Below, one piece after another: positions 46,965-59,342 of a stretch of DNA of 64,000 nucleotides. Position 1 is the stretch's first letter. Every line of letters starts with the position of its first letter. The translations under genes and the position numbers were made by a program. Under the pieces are notes generated by a model. That model did not search any database. It had not been told where the DNA came from and saw only the letters and a program-made list of their open reading frames with translations. The stretch spans positions 38,581,430 through 38,645,429 of the forward strand of contig CM056588.1 of the NCBI GenBank assembly GCA_029721435.1, given 5' to 3'. This DNA comes from Gymnothorax reevesii. Lineage: Eukaryota > Chordata > Actinopteri > Anguilliformes > Muraenidae.

Positions 46965-48650
46965 CTATGTATGCCTGTTCAGCCCCTTCCTCTCCGTTTG
47001 GCCCAGATCTCTCGATCGAGGTGATCAGCATTCACCAAACCAGCATTGTAAACAGACCCGCATTCTCCAAACCAGCATTCTACTGGACCCGTGGTCTCCC
47101 CGGCAGCATTCTATCAGACCTGCATTCTCCCTTGCCAGCTTCTCGCTGAGTTAACATTTTTTTGTTATCCGATGTTTCTACTTACCAAGCAAAACGGATT
47201 CAGGGGTCCAGACTCCAGCTCAACCATCAAACGTCGATTCCGACTCAAATTCAATCGTTCAACGGAATGGAAGTATTCCAACAAATTCTCCAACACCTTC
47301 AGTTCAGATGTTGTCTTTGTTCCAGATTAAACAAAAATAGCTGTTCACCGCATCTCACCGGGCTTCTCCCCCAGGCAAAGCTACAACTTCACCGCCTCCA
47401 GTCAGTGTCTCCCGCTCCGGCGACTCCCTCCGGCAAACGTAACACGCTCCGAATCAAAGGATTTAATTTGCCGAGTTTTCACAAATTAAACCACTCTAGC
47501 AAGCCAACTGTACGTATTTTTTACGAGGTTGCCAAGATTTTTACGAAGAAAAGACTGAACTATTTGACTTGTTTTTGAAATGCTTCGCCTGAAGTAAGAG
47601 TACTAAAGTGATGACATCGCCGCTACTTAGCTTCTGGTGTCGGAAGGAAAATCCCAATGGGAATTTAAACTGGGGTTTGGACACTTTCATGCACACACCA
47701 CGCCTGTTCCACTGTTTTCAGCCACAACCTTCACCTAACTCCACAACTCAAAAACCTTCGTAACGCTTCTCAAGAAGCCATTCTCAACAGCCTTGCTCTA
47801 AGCTCTCTCTCGGCCTAACTAACTGGCTGGAACACTTTCAAACTTATTATGCCACTTACAATCTGTCATTTCCCTCCTTAGACGTTATGTCAATCTACAA
47901 TTTATCACCCATGCTCACTCAGCCCAAATTCAAGGGCTCCACCATCCGGACCAAGTGAGCGGGCATTAATATTTTCATCAAACTAATCTCTGACCTCCAT
48001 TGTCCTGCTACCTCCAATCTTACAAAAAAATGTTAATCAAAGGCTACAAGAACAAAGCCACTCTCAAGGCCAGACGCTTGCCATTCACCTCTGACCATCT
48101 TACCCTCTCCGTCCGCACTCTTTCCTGAGATGCTCCTATTCACCCCAACGCCATCCCTCTACAATTCCTCCTGACGTCCCAGTCTATCTGATGTATCCAC
48201 TTTCCTGACTTCACACTCCGAAGGTTGATCAGTTGGGAGTTTCCTTCCCCATCCATGTTTTCTGGCTCAATTCATATCTCTGCCCATATGATTCCCTGCC
48301 TGTTCAGCCCCTTCTTCTCCGTTTGGCTCAGATCTCTCCTACCACCTACCCCTCTTCCCCTTACCTTCATCCATCTCCTTCCTTATCTCATCCCTTCATC
48401 CTCATCTAATCATCCTCATACCTTCCCACCCACATCCCTTCCCACATCCCTTCATCCTCTCCTATTCATCCTCATCCCTTCCCACCCACAGCCCTCCCCA
48501 AATCCCTTCCTACCCCATCCCAGCCACATCCCTACCCTCATCCCCTCATCCTCACCGCTCATCTGCTCCAGTTCAACCCGATGCACACCTCTCATGTCTC
48601 TTTCAGGTAAGGTCTGGGGGGCTTGACGTCAGCTGGGGTGGATAACGCTG
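46965..48650 (+). pseudogene. Decayed tyrosine-recombinase element (Ngaro/Crypton-like)
   Basis: Fragments in several plus-strand frames resemble the tyrosine-recombinase of fish YR elements. Examples are SLALSSLSA..TGWNTFK near 47790, LIKGYKNKATLKARRLPFTSDHLTLSVRTLS at about 48030-48127, and SVGSFLPHPCF with its neighbours near 48220-48300. Stops and frameshifts break it throughout, and the catalytic R-H-R-Y set cannot be assembled. A 41-bp word recurs at 46973-47013 and 48298-48338 (39 of 41 identical), compatible with the split direct repeats of Ngaro-type retroelements but not proof of them. No reverse transcriptase was found in it, so a Crypton-like DNA element is equally possible. Identification is from motif memory and is tentative. 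Confidence 0.4.
48340..48560. repeat. CT-rich low-complexity tract
   Basis: Repeated CATCCCTTC, CCTCATCC and CCCACATCC words on the plus strand. Confidence 0.8.
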
Positions 48651-48735
48651 AGATGGAACCCCCACACAGAGTCTCCTCCACCCAGCCTCAACAAACATCC
48701 CTCTTTCACTTCCATACCCACCCTCTCAATCCCTC

Positions 48736-48819
48736 AATTGAAGCACTGATTACTAAAACCCCACAAGTCAAGTCAAGTCAAGTGTGACTTATGGGGTTTT
48801 AGTAATAGGTGCTCCAATT
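48736..48819. repeat. 84-bp hairpin element, copy 2
   Basis: The same palindromic unit as 31463-31546, same length, with two substitutions (ACTTATGG for ACTTACGG, and GCTCCAATT for GCTTCAATT). The flanking sequences differ, so it is an independent insertion. Confidence 0.85.
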
Positions 48820-49618
48820 CATTAAACCTTTAACTTCACCTCATTGTGGCATGGTCCTTGTGAATACCATTTTAAGTGATGTGTATAAGATATGGTGAGA
48901 TACAAGATGCAACATATTGGTTAACGTTGTCCTAGTGTATGATCATTACTGTGAGTATTATTACAGTTAGGGAACAAACCTGATGTAGGACCTCACCCTC
49001 AGCGTGCTTATGTTCCGAGGCATTCTGCCGAACACAAGCAAGATCACAGCACCCTCTTCAATCAGCACTCAAAGCGCAAGACAAAAGGAGGGTATGTCAA
49101 GTCATCAAATGAAGCCCCTTGATATCTGAACAGAGAACAGACCAAGTCCAGACTGAACTAATTAAAATTATGCCACTTTTCAGCAGTAACTGTGAAAAGC
49201 ATCAACCTAACAGCCTTATGATAATTGGACTGCAGTACACAGATTCCCAAAGGGCTGCGTTATAAAAAAAAAAAAGAAGAAAAGATAATTAAAGAAGCGT
49301 GAAAGAAGCTAAAAATAAACCTGAACTACCACGTGCGGATAAGAAGCAAAGGAAATTAGACAGATTCACATGTCAGGATCCCCTGTTCCGTATCCATTCA
49401 GATTCAGTAGTAACACACAGATATCTTGCTTGGTCTCCAGGGTAGTGGCAGATGGAGGGGATGGGCATTTCCTCCCTCCCCACCCCCTCTTAAAAAATGC
49501 AGTTCTGTCACCCACATGTTTTCAAAGCTAAATATAGTGAAATTTATGCATAAATCACACTGTGGACCCTTCCAACCCTCAAAACTGAACCTATTCTCCC
49601 TCAACACATACATACTTA
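48820..49618. other. Intergenic DNA without recognised features
   Basis: No supported gene; a short A run at 49263-49275. Confidence 0.4.
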
Positions 49619-49672
49619 CACACACACACGCACACGCACACACACACACACACACGCACACACACACACACT
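49619..49672. repeat. (CA)n microsatellite
   Basis: CA dinucleotides with a few CG interruptions. The long frames crossing it are artefacts. Confidence 0.95.
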
Positions 49673-49739
49673 TTCAAACCCGCTGCTTTGCTGATTTCCC
49701 TCATGTGCAGGATCTGCTATGCCAGGGATCATCAAATCT

Positions 49740-50660
49740 GGATGCTGAATCTGTTGTGTTCCGGGGTTCTGGCCTCTGGCCTTTTTACTTTTCCATGTTT
49801 TTGTTTTTGCCAGGTCTGCCATGCCACTCCACCGCTTGTCTGCGTTCCGCCCCGTGCCTTCGTTGTTGCACATTTCAGAGCTCTGGGTTGGCTTTGGTAT
49901 TTCCCTCTTGCTTCTGTGCTGTGCTGATTCGGGGCTCTCTAAGCTTAATTGGCAATTAACTGTTTTTAAGTTACTAACATTTACTAACACTCACTGGGTT
50001 GGTGTAATTCTTAGATAGGCACACTACTAATATTACTAATTTAGACAGGGAGTTTATTGTCATGATTCCTGCTTTGCTATTTCAAGATCTTGCTGTGCTT
50101 TTCTGTTCTTAACATTCATGCTTGCTTCCAAACTGCATACTTAATTGGTACTTAAGCTGAGCACGCTCATTCTCTTAATGAGCAAGTCTTGTCAACCAAT
50201 CTTGTCCATGTCTTGATCTTGCCATGCCTCTTGTTTCTCTCTCTCCAGGTGTTACCCCTCATGTCATGATTTCTGAGCCTTTATCTGGATGCGGTGGAAG
50301 TTGGCTGGCAGACAGTGTCTCGCGTCTCGTTGCTTGTGCAAGTTTAGCCAAGTTCTTGTTATCATAGTTCCGTAGCATTTCTAGTTTCAAGTCTTGTCCC
50401 AGCCTCTTGTTTTGTGTATATATATATTTAGTCTTGTTATTTACTTTTCTTGAGCATCTTGCCTGGAGTTTCCAGTGCCTTTTGGTTTTTTGCCTTTTTG
50501 CATTTATTGTTTATAGCTCTGTGTAGCTTCCTTAGTTTGTTTTTTGCAACCCTTTGGGCCAAGTTTTTTGTTGGCCCTCGTGCCTGTTTGTTTTGGTTTA
50601 TCAATAAATCCTCATTCCCTTTTCCCGCATCTGGTGTCACTGATTCCATATCAGAATCCA
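49740..50660 (+). repeat. Retroelement 3'-end-like, T/CT-rich segment
   Basis: A pyrimidine-rich segment with CTTGTT/GTCTTG words, an internal (TA)n patch at 50417-50430, ending TTTGGTTTATCAATAAATCC and GCATCTGGTGTCACTGATTCC. It resembles 1600-2210 in texture and in its AATAAA end. I infer a retroelement 3' fragment. Confidence 0.35.
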
Positions 50661-52634
50661 AATCCAGACCTGATTTTCCAATCTTCCAGATAAGTTATTG
50701 CACAGTTTCTGCTTTTGAGCAGCCAAACTGCCTTCACATCTGACTTTCAGATAATGGGAGAGATGAAAATCAACAGTTCTTGGACCCCCGGGGCCATGAT
50801 TTGATGTTCCCAGATCTATAACCATTTACACAGTTCTTTATGCAGTAGCTACGCCCTGTTAAATGAGAATGATGTCACATCGCCTTATTGGCCACTGTGG
50901 AATTGTAATGTGAGATTTTATTTTGCCTTTTCATAAGAACACAGACTGCAGAGCTGGACTTGATATTGCTTTGTATGGGCCAGTGCTCACAGCTTCCAAA
51001 TATTCTCCTCCAAAACTTTTTTTGGTCATAAACCGTGTTTTCTGGCTTGCGGTAAGAGGAGAGGTTGCTGGTCTGGGATCAAAAACTAAAGACTGGTGCT
51101 GTGAGTTCCTGCTTTGGTGACTGTTAACATGGTAACAAGAGATACTCTAACCCTTGGGTTGCCCAACCCTGTTCTTTGAGTTCTGTTATCCTTCAGGTTT
51201 TACCCTCCGGCCCTAATGTTGCATTCACCTCATATGGGAAAGATTGTAATGTTTGACAGATTCCCATTGCAATGACTTGCTAAGTGTTCACGTCAGTTAC
51301 CAAGTTTGAGAACGTCACTGCCTACTGAAATATGTATGTCTGGCATTTCACAGTGCGGCCCAAGACATTTAAATGTCTGGGCTAAAACCGTTGCAGCAAT
51401 TGCATTAATTATAAATTGGTCATCAGCAATCTTGTCCACGTCTCACAGTGTGGAAAATGAATGGTAGGGCTCTCAGCGTTTCACAGCATGTCACAGTGTG
51501 TTCACATCATTTCAGTCACTGTCTTGTGGATTATGAGAGGTTAATGTTTTGACCCAAGACACTTGCAGGCATAAACTGTGATCTGTGAAGGAGTATCAGT
51601 AACACAGTGCTTGGCATATGTATGTACCTGTGTTACAAGCATTATTGACTAATTTAAGATGGCTTACTGGCAAAACCTTGTCAATACAGTCTTATTTTCT
51701 GATTATGCAAATATTACAGGGTCATAATACCTTGCTACTTTATGGTATCCTGCCTTGTATTTATTTTCTATGGGTTTCCTGTTAGCTATTGCTCAAAAGG
51801 GTTTGCAGGAGGTGCATAATGTACACACACAGTTAGGGTCCTGAGATCTGTGATTATGACAGCTATAGTTCAAGGTCGAACATGGAGTCACGGCAGGAAA
51901 CCTTTCCTTTCAAACTGTGGGCCGACCCAGCAGGGCTGTAAGGCGTAACAGCCCCTGCTTCCTGCCTTGTTCAGACGTGACTGATTTAGCAAAACAACAA
52001 GGTACAGTGAGGCCTGGAAATCTCCAGAGAAACGGGCCATACGTCAAAGCATTGAATCATCCTCCCTGGTGGCACAGCTCTAGGTATGACTTTAGCCACC
52101 CGCTTTGTACGCCTGAAAAATTCATAGCTCACAGGAACGGGATTCCACGAGCGCCATATTTTCTATCTCAGAACTCCGTCCGACAGGTAAATACTTTCTC
52201 AACAGAGAAGCTTATGTAAAAAGGTTGACCAGAGAAATTTTGGGGCTCCCTCTCTCCCTTTTCATTTTGTAATCACCTTTTTAACTTGTTCAAACCTGGA
52301 ATCAGCTTTGTTGTGTTTGTAAGGGGTTAGGTGTGCTATAACTCCCAGTTCCATAGAATATTCTTCCATATTTGTGTTGACACTTGAGCTTCGGTCTAAT
52401 CCAGAGTCGTCCCTGAATTTAATCAATAGTTCTTCCAGTTGACTGCAGCCAGTGGTTTTAGGAGATCGGAAGAAAGGTTGATGCAAGGGCCAATTATTGT
52501 TTATGCATTTTAACACTGCCATTAACAGGATGATCTGAGTGTCCAAAATAAGCATGCTAGCCCGAATAACTGCGAATGACTCAATCCATAGATATTCTCA
52601 GCACCTATAGCAGGTTTTGCTGTTTCCCATACAA
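50661..52634. other. Intergenic DNA with eroded hAT-type ends
   Basis: Isolated terminus-like words occur near 51150 (GGTTGCCCAACCCTGTTCT). No bounded element or gene was found. Confidence 0.4.
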
Positions 52635-52798
52635 CACTGCCAATGGACACTTGCCTATTCTTATACACTACCAAGGGTCACCTACCAATTCCCATAAACT
52701 GGCAACAGTCACTTGTGAATTCTCATAAACTGCTAATGGTCATCTGCAAATTCCCATATACTGCCAATAGTCACCTGCCAATTCCCATACACTGCTGG
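52635..52798. repeat. 31-bp minisatellite, five copies
   Basis: Units start at 52635, 52666, 52697, 52728 and 52759, with a partial sixth at 52790, each of the form CACTGCCAATGGTCACCTGC followed by CAATTCCCATA. The period is exactly 31 bp. Confidence 0.9.
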
Positions 52799-55479
52799 AT
52801 CTCCCCAAATATGATCTCATGCTTATAAAGATCACATTGGTCACATGCATGGAGTGTCTTGCGAGCATGAGGATTTTTTAATTTTTTGTACAAAGAACTA
52901 CTTTTTTCGAAGACTATGTTTTTTTTACAAGTTGAAGTTTTCTTCTGAGTCTCTTGGCTTACAGTTAAAATACTTCCAGAGTGCAGTAATTTGCAGTCCA
53001 TACAATTACAAATTTAGGGTAAAATCCCTGACAAGTTTGACAACGCAGTTTCATGATGCAAAATGTTAGTTGTCAGCGCAGTAAACAAGTTAGGAATAAT
53101 GGGTGTGTCTGAGATTGCTTGGAGGGACATAATAATGTTCACTGACAAACAAAATGAAAGTAAATCTAAACAGATTCCCCTAGGAGCCAAAATCAGGAAA
53201 GGTCTTCATATTTCAGGGACAAGTTTTCTTCTGAGGTAGATTGGATCATTCAAGCAAAGCTCAAGTGGACCACTTACAGCACTTGCAACTTGACTGATAA
53301 ATTCTTCATGTTTTCCCAGACATTCCATACATCAGAATCGTTTGTAGGGCTGACAAGAGGCTACAAGTATGGCCTCAAAATGTAACAGTTTGTGCAGCGT
53401 TTTATAAACAAACTTGAGTTTTCATCTGCCAGTGAGTATAAATACATTTCACACATTGAGAGAAATCTAGCGTGAAAATCGACTGATATTACCATCATAG
53501 AAAAGCTATTTCTCCTCAGTGATAATGGCAACACTATCTCAAGAGAATAATTCATAACAAAATTACTGCTAAACAGTGTTCAATTAAAGAATTTAAGAGA
53601 TGAAGCAGAGGTAGCAAAATAAAGTGAACCTTGAGGAAATCTGCTTTTGAGACATAGAAAGCATTAACAAACTTTAATTTGGTCAATTAAAATGTGGAGG
53701 TCACTAGACCCTTCTGAATTGAGTCATGTGAAAGAGCTGACAATGAATCATATCTACATTTAATTGAACAAATTAATGTTTTATTAATAAACGTCTCATA
53801 ATTTATTCAGAGTCATGACGGTCCTCAGCTGTACCAAGGATGAGAATGCGTTGGCGAGACAGCAGGCTCATTTCAATAGCTTTTCCTCTCAGCTTTCTTC
53901 TTTTCTTCTGCCTGACTCAGACATCAAAAGCAATTATTTTTGAGATAGTAATGCATTAAACCAGGAATGAAAGACGATTCACGAAAAAAATCTTGAGCAA
54001 CATGTGAGAGGATGATGCGGAAGTATTTTTTCCCAGAATGCAAGGCATGTAAATGACTGACCCATCTATCACTCATCTACCACACCCAAGACTGTCTGTA
54101 ACTGACATCACTCAGACTAATACTTGATGGTAATATGCTGTCAGAAATAAATGTTGGATGAGTCACCTAAACCTGTTCCCATTTACTTTGCTTGATTAGC
54201 AATCAAACAATTGATCGATTCATTTACTAAGACTAAGACTAATCGAGGCTTACAAAAGGCCATTGCCATGTCAAACAAATGTTAAAGCCCTTTTTGTATT
54301 GTGCTCAATGCATTAAGGATGAAGTTTTGTACTTTAAAATGCAAACTTTTTACCACCACTTAAATAATTATGTGGAGTTTCATTCATCTTTCATGATCTG
54401 ATGAACAAAAGGCTATAACAATGGGGTACATGAAATTACCAAGAAAGTAAAGAGACATTTTACAAATTAATATCTCAAATTTCCTTCCCTGCAATCTCAC
54501 ATTGAAGCAACAAATTATTGAATCCCTTTGTCAATATCACACCTTATTCATAAAAGGCTACATATTGGACTTGATTATTTAGTGAATTAATTGCTTGATT
54601 GTTAATCAAGCAACATGAGTGGGAACAGGCTGAGACTAACCCTGTAATAAAAGGTGTAGTCACTGCGACATCATCTCTGATGCTTGAAACAGCGAGCGCA
54701 TCCCATTTACCCAATTCATCCTCCTTCAATCGTTCTGCTTCCACTTCCTTTGCAGAGTTTTTTTCCATGCAGGAAAAGGTAAGGAGAAAAGGAAGAGGGA
54801 AAGTGAAAAGTGAGAGATTTGAAAGAGCCCATTGAATGATTTCTGTTGCAGTTCTTGAGTGCTGAGAAAACATCTCAACTTTCTTGCTCCATCACAATAG
54901 ACTTCCTGCCATGTTGGCCAGGAGTCAAGCTTCTTCTGATATCGACTAGTCAGTTTTGCATATGAACTTGTGAAGCACACTTGTAGCTGCTGGGATGGAG
55001 CCAATATTATTTAGAAGAAGGTGACTGAATTCCTACAGTGGTATTTAGCTGGGTGCCACCCATAGATTATTTAAAAAGTATAGACAATGTCACTGCGATG
55101 ACAGTCATGAACTTCTGGCAGGATTGGAGAAGTGCATTTCAGCACAAGGAAGAGCGGTTGTGGTTACTGCCACATCATGCACAAGTCAAAGTGTGTGCAG
55201 TCCAGCCTCCAAATCACAGCTGTACACCAATCATATGAGATGCAGTGATGTAGCCTGCTTCTCATTCTTCCACAAAAATATTTATCTAGGTTGCATTCTC
55301 CGCACAAGTATGTTTTCATTTGGGAGCCTAAATGTAGCATTAAGCACCTTTTGTAAGTACAGTATGTATGCATCATGAAGCTTCTGCAGATTTTAGACTT
55401 TTAACTTGTATTCAGTCAGCCCAATTTCTTGAGCTGACTGAATAGCAGGACTTTTAACCTTTATTACACAGCTTTTTTG
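52799..55479. other. Intergenic DNA without recognised features
   Basis: AT-rich. No supported gene, RNA gene or bounded repeat. Confidence 0.4.
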
Positions 55480-55880
55480 AGTACTCGATTTTGATTGGTC
55501 AATTGCGGCATCCTATGGTCTGTTATTTCTAAGGACCAGACCGCTCTTATGGAAAACAGATAATTGCTATGGTTATGATGCAGACATCAAACTAATCATA
55601 TATATATATATATAATTTTTTTTTTTTTTTTTTTTAGCCGAAGTAATAAAATCAATTTTGAATCAATGAACTTTCCTTTGAATCACTATTTTGTGTGAAA
55701 TTACGGATTCTTTTTAGAAAGTAGCTTTGCAAAAATCGGGATAATGTACAGCCCGGTGGTCATTATTGCGAAATAAGCCCACCCAGGTTGATTAGAGGCC
55801 CCTCTGCTTCGCGTCTGGGTCGTGCGTCACCCTGTCTGGGTTTATTTTGCAATAATGACCTGCTCAATGTACATTATTCC
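55480..55880. repeat. Interspersed repeat, copy 2
   Basis: A partner of 41040-41395. It contains an internal inverted pair (ATAATGTACAGCCCGGTGGTCATTATTGCGAAATAAGCCCA against GGGTTTATTTTGCAATAATGACCTGCTCAATGTACATTAT) and a (AT)n-T20 tract at 55598-55635. Confidence 0.65.
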
Positions 55881-56304
55881 ATACTCATTTAAACCAGAAA
55901 AAGTCCCACTGAGAAGATGTTCCTCTTTTTCAGGGATGCCCCGAGACAAATGCCACCATGAACAATTGCAAGGGAGGAGGGATGGGGAAAACCAGAGGTA
56001 AAGTCCCGAGACCATCTTTGAGGTTAGGGGCCGAAGAGCAGAGTTCTTCCCAAAGTGCTCTCTCCAGATATTGGTCGGAATCCTGGACCCCACTGGGAAG
56101 CTTAATCCAGGAACCAGAGTTATGACCAAGTCATCATGTCCAAGTCAAATCAAGTCGCTGGTCATTAGTTCAAACTCAAAGCAGACAAGGGAGAGCACTG
56201 AGGAGTGAAAGGGGGCAGGGGAACAAATTAGACAATGAGCTAACTAATTAATAAGCAGAGTGGGGAAAGCTGAGAGAGCCATGAGCTGCATTTCATGTTC
56301 ACAG

Positions 56305-56756
56305 TGGCTGCATTTACATGGATTGTTTTCCTCAATCAGATTGAAATCAAACAGATTAAATGAATCTGATTCGATCTGAATACATGAACGCTAAGTAAAG
56401 CAATCTATGTTCAATCTGTGTATACATGGCCCCAGCTGAAACCGATTACAGTTTCTTTGACATGCGCAAAAGGTCCTACGATCGTCATTATGTGTTACGT
56501 GACTCCTACGCACTAGGGAGCGCACGCGGAAAACGAATAATCCAATCCATCAACCAAATCCGGTCTGTTCTGCCGTTAATATGCAGCATCAAGCTGATTA
56601 TCAATCGGCGTAGACTACCTCTTTCAATCCGATCAAAAATTTAAACCGATCCGGGTGAATCGGATCAGCTAAGGTGGTTACACGAGACATATTGAATCTG
56701 AATAACCTGTCAATCCGATTATAAGTAGGATTTTTGGATCTGTGTAAATGCAGCCA
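56305..56756. repeat. Inner inverted-end segment with AATCxGATT motifs
   Basis: It starts TGGCTGCATTTACA and ends TGTAAATGCAGCCA. Its interior has many AATCTGATT/AATCGGATT-like words. It may be a MITE inserted between the hAT arms, or the hAT element's own core; no target duplication was found. Confidence 0.55.
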
Positions 56757-57223
56757 TTGACCCCTTTCTGGTCCTAAATGTAACTCTCTCACCTTTCCCC
56801 ACTCTGCTTGTTAATTAGTTAGCTCATTGTCTAATTTGTTCCCCTGCCCCCTTTCACTCCTCATTGCTCTCCCTCGTCTGCTGTGAGTTTGAGCTAATGG
56901 CCAGTGACTTGATTTGACTTGGACATGATGACTTGCACTCCGTTAACACGTGGCCGGCTATTTTCATAAATGAACATTTCACCGACTCCATTTTCAAAAA
57001 CAATATCATGCACACGTACCAGTTTTCAGAAAAGTTTTCGTGTACACGTACCCGTTTTTATATGCTGTCAAGAGCATATCAAACCTGTAGGTGGCAGTGT
57101 AACGATAAAATCAAGCTCGCGTTAGCTATTCAGAATCCCGAAAATAGCAACAACAAGAACGAATCTAATCACCACAGCCATATGAAAATGCAAATATTGG
57201 TTGCACTTTTGGCGCAGGTGCAA

Positions 57224-57390
57224 GTTCTATTTCGTACGTGCTCCGCCCTCTAACGGGCTTCGCTATTGGTTTACCCCTCCGAGGCCCCGCCTCGGCGCCT
57301 GAAAGAAAATTGAACTCACCTGCTCCGTAGGAGTGGGTAGCATACTCACCCCCTATAAAGCCCCGCCGCTGTCAGTGCTCGTCTCCCTTT
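57224..57390. repeat. DIRS left inverted terminal repeat
   Basis: 167 bp, complementary to 62916-63110 over nearly its whole length, from GGGCTTCGCTATTGGTTTAC to GTGCTCGTCTCCC. A TATAAAG motif at about 57352 lies inside it and may serve as the element's promoter. Confidence 0.93.
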
Positions 57391-57411
57391 TTCAATCAGC
57401 CTGATGAAAGT

Positions 57412-57990
57412 TTGGACTCTCGCGGAATTAAGTCGCGAAAGATATGGATTAAGTTTTGTCTCTATATGCCTCCCCCTTGGCGCCCTCGGACCAGCACGAT
57501 GACTATGCATCTGGCTGGCGGGAGACGCCAGGCGCAGGCTGCTCCGTGTCGCCTATGCAAGCGTCCCCACGGGCAGGGGCATGTACAGCGGCTACAGTTT
57601 GTGCGCCCTCCAGGCTGGCTCGGGGCCAACCTGAGGGCTGGCGGCGGTCCGTCTGAAGCTCTGACAACGGCCCTCTTCCAGGAGGACAAGCTCCTTTCGT
57701 GCTTGAGTGACGACTTCACCATCGGTCTGCTGGCCCAGCGAAGTGGGGGCCGTGGCCCGGTGTACGGTGTCCGAAGATGTCGCCATGAACCGATGGCAGC
57801 CAATCTCCTTTGGGGCCTACTCCACCGTGTCCTGACGATGGTCGACCGCCTGGAGTCTGCCCGCGAGCAGCTGTCGTCGCCTTCGCTTGGCAGCCGTCGT
57901 CGCACGTCTTCAGAGGACCGGCCATCAGCGGGCTCCAGCCCCCGTCTACTGCTTCTGCAGCCTCGCAGCTTCTGGTCGCCCTGCCTCTGA
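57412..57990 (+). pseudogene. DIRS gag-like region (5' part)
   Basis: An open frame of 192 codons follows the left terminal repeat. In an overlapping frame (57456-57656) PSDQHDDYASGW resembles gag starts of fish DIRS elements, and the main frame later gives LLSCLSDDFTIGLLAQRSGG. Gag proteins package the element RNA. The frame switches suggest decay. Position and composition support gag; sequence similarity is weak. Confidence 0.45.
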
Positions 57991-59337
57991 GATTTACAAA
58001 TAAAAGGCATTATTTGTATTTGGCTTCAAGATCGTTATTCATGCTACTCACGCTGACACACTGGTTGTTTCAGATGTTTGCATTCTTGGTCATTGGGATA
58101 CTTTACTGGGGAGAGCAGAGTGGCTTCCCCTTTTTTTTCACCAGCTCAGTAGAGGGACACGGTGCGTGAGGCTTGTGTTTCCTCAGCATTTCTATGCAAC
58201 ACAGAACAGCAATCTGGGCTTCACAGCTAAAAGGGTTATTTATGAAACGCTGGTTAGCCAACCAACGAGGTTCGCGTTCTACCCGCGGGGTAGTGTAACG
58301 TCAAACAATGTGGCTAATCGTAATTATGGCGATGACACCCTCCCGCCATGCTGCTGGCAGGGGGGTTCGCTGCAGATCCTTCAATTCGGGGCGAACTGAT
58401 GCAGATTGCCATCGACTTCCTAACGCTGCTAGCTGGACTGGCTCCAGCGGCGCGGTTAGTACAAGTCCGCTATACACCGGCGCTTCGCCAGCTATAAAAT
58501 GTTTATGGAACAATGGATAGCTAAGCGCCAGCTAAGTTGGCGTGTTCTACCAGCGGAGGTAGTACACGGTCAAGCATTGTAGCTAATCGGAAATCTGATG
58601 ATGATACCCTCCCATCTTACAGTGGCAGGGGCGTTCACTCAAATCTTCGACTCGGTTCACTGTGCATCCCGGGAACAAGGGGCGGGATGTTTGCACAAGT
58701 GTAATTTTAGTACTGGGGCTAATGAAGCTGTGGAGAGGACCTCCACTCGTTCTGCTCCAAGCCGAATGTGCTAACCATGGCGGTAGCACACGAGCTCCGG
58801 ACCAAAATTGACGCACTCCATCTCTGAAAGCAGTGCTGGTTTGGCCAAATTCAGTCTGGAAATTCAGCGAACTCGCTTCATCCGGATGGGTCTCCAGTGA
58901 AGAAACGTTCACAAACTAATAACCAGCTTGTTGCTAACACTAGCTGGGCTGGCTCCAGCAGCGTGTTTAGGATACGTCAGCGCACTTCTGTTTCCGGGTT
59001 GCACGGAAGTGGAGTCGCCCGCCATTTCGGCTCCATAGCTCCTGAGGTCTCGCAAAATTCTCACTATGCATCCCGGTGGCAAGGGACGGGATTGTGTACG
59101 CAAACGTAAATCTGGTACTGGGGCTTCGGAACCCGTGGAGAAAAGTGTCGCGCGTTCTGCCCCACAGCTCGAGGTGTGTTCCCCCATTTTGGCTCCATAG
59201 CTCCTGAGGTCTCGCAAAATTCTCGCTATGCATCCCGGTGGCAAGGGACGGGATTGTGTACGCAAACTTAAATCTGGTACTGGGGCTTCCGAACCCGTGG
59301 AGAAAAGTGTCGCGCGTTCTGCCCCACAGCTCGAGGT
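57991..59337 (+). pseudogene. DIRS gag-like / inter-ORF region, repeat-bearing and broken
   Basis: No long open frame. It contains diverged direct repeats (58240 onwards) and a clean 162-bp tandem duplication at 59029-59342. Given its place before the RT it probably derives from the 3' part of gag, expanded by duplication. Confidence 0.4.
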
Positions 59338-59342
59338 GTGTT
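59029..59342. repeat. 162-bp tandem duplication inside the DIRS element
   Basis: Copies start at 59029 and 59191 (GGCTCCATAGCTCCTGAGGT) and are almost identical to their ends (CCCCACAGCTCGAGGTGTGT). A diverged third copy is visible at about 58645-58770 (CATCCCGG.AACAAGGG.CGGGAT). Confidence 0.9.

Noticed and set aside
49426..49990. Plus-strand frame of 177 codons and minus-strand frame of 124 codons
   Set aside because: Both run through the CA repeat; no recognisable domain.
57462..58010. Minus-strand frame of 182 codons
   Set aside because: Antisense of the GC-rich DIRS gag region; long frames are expected by composition.
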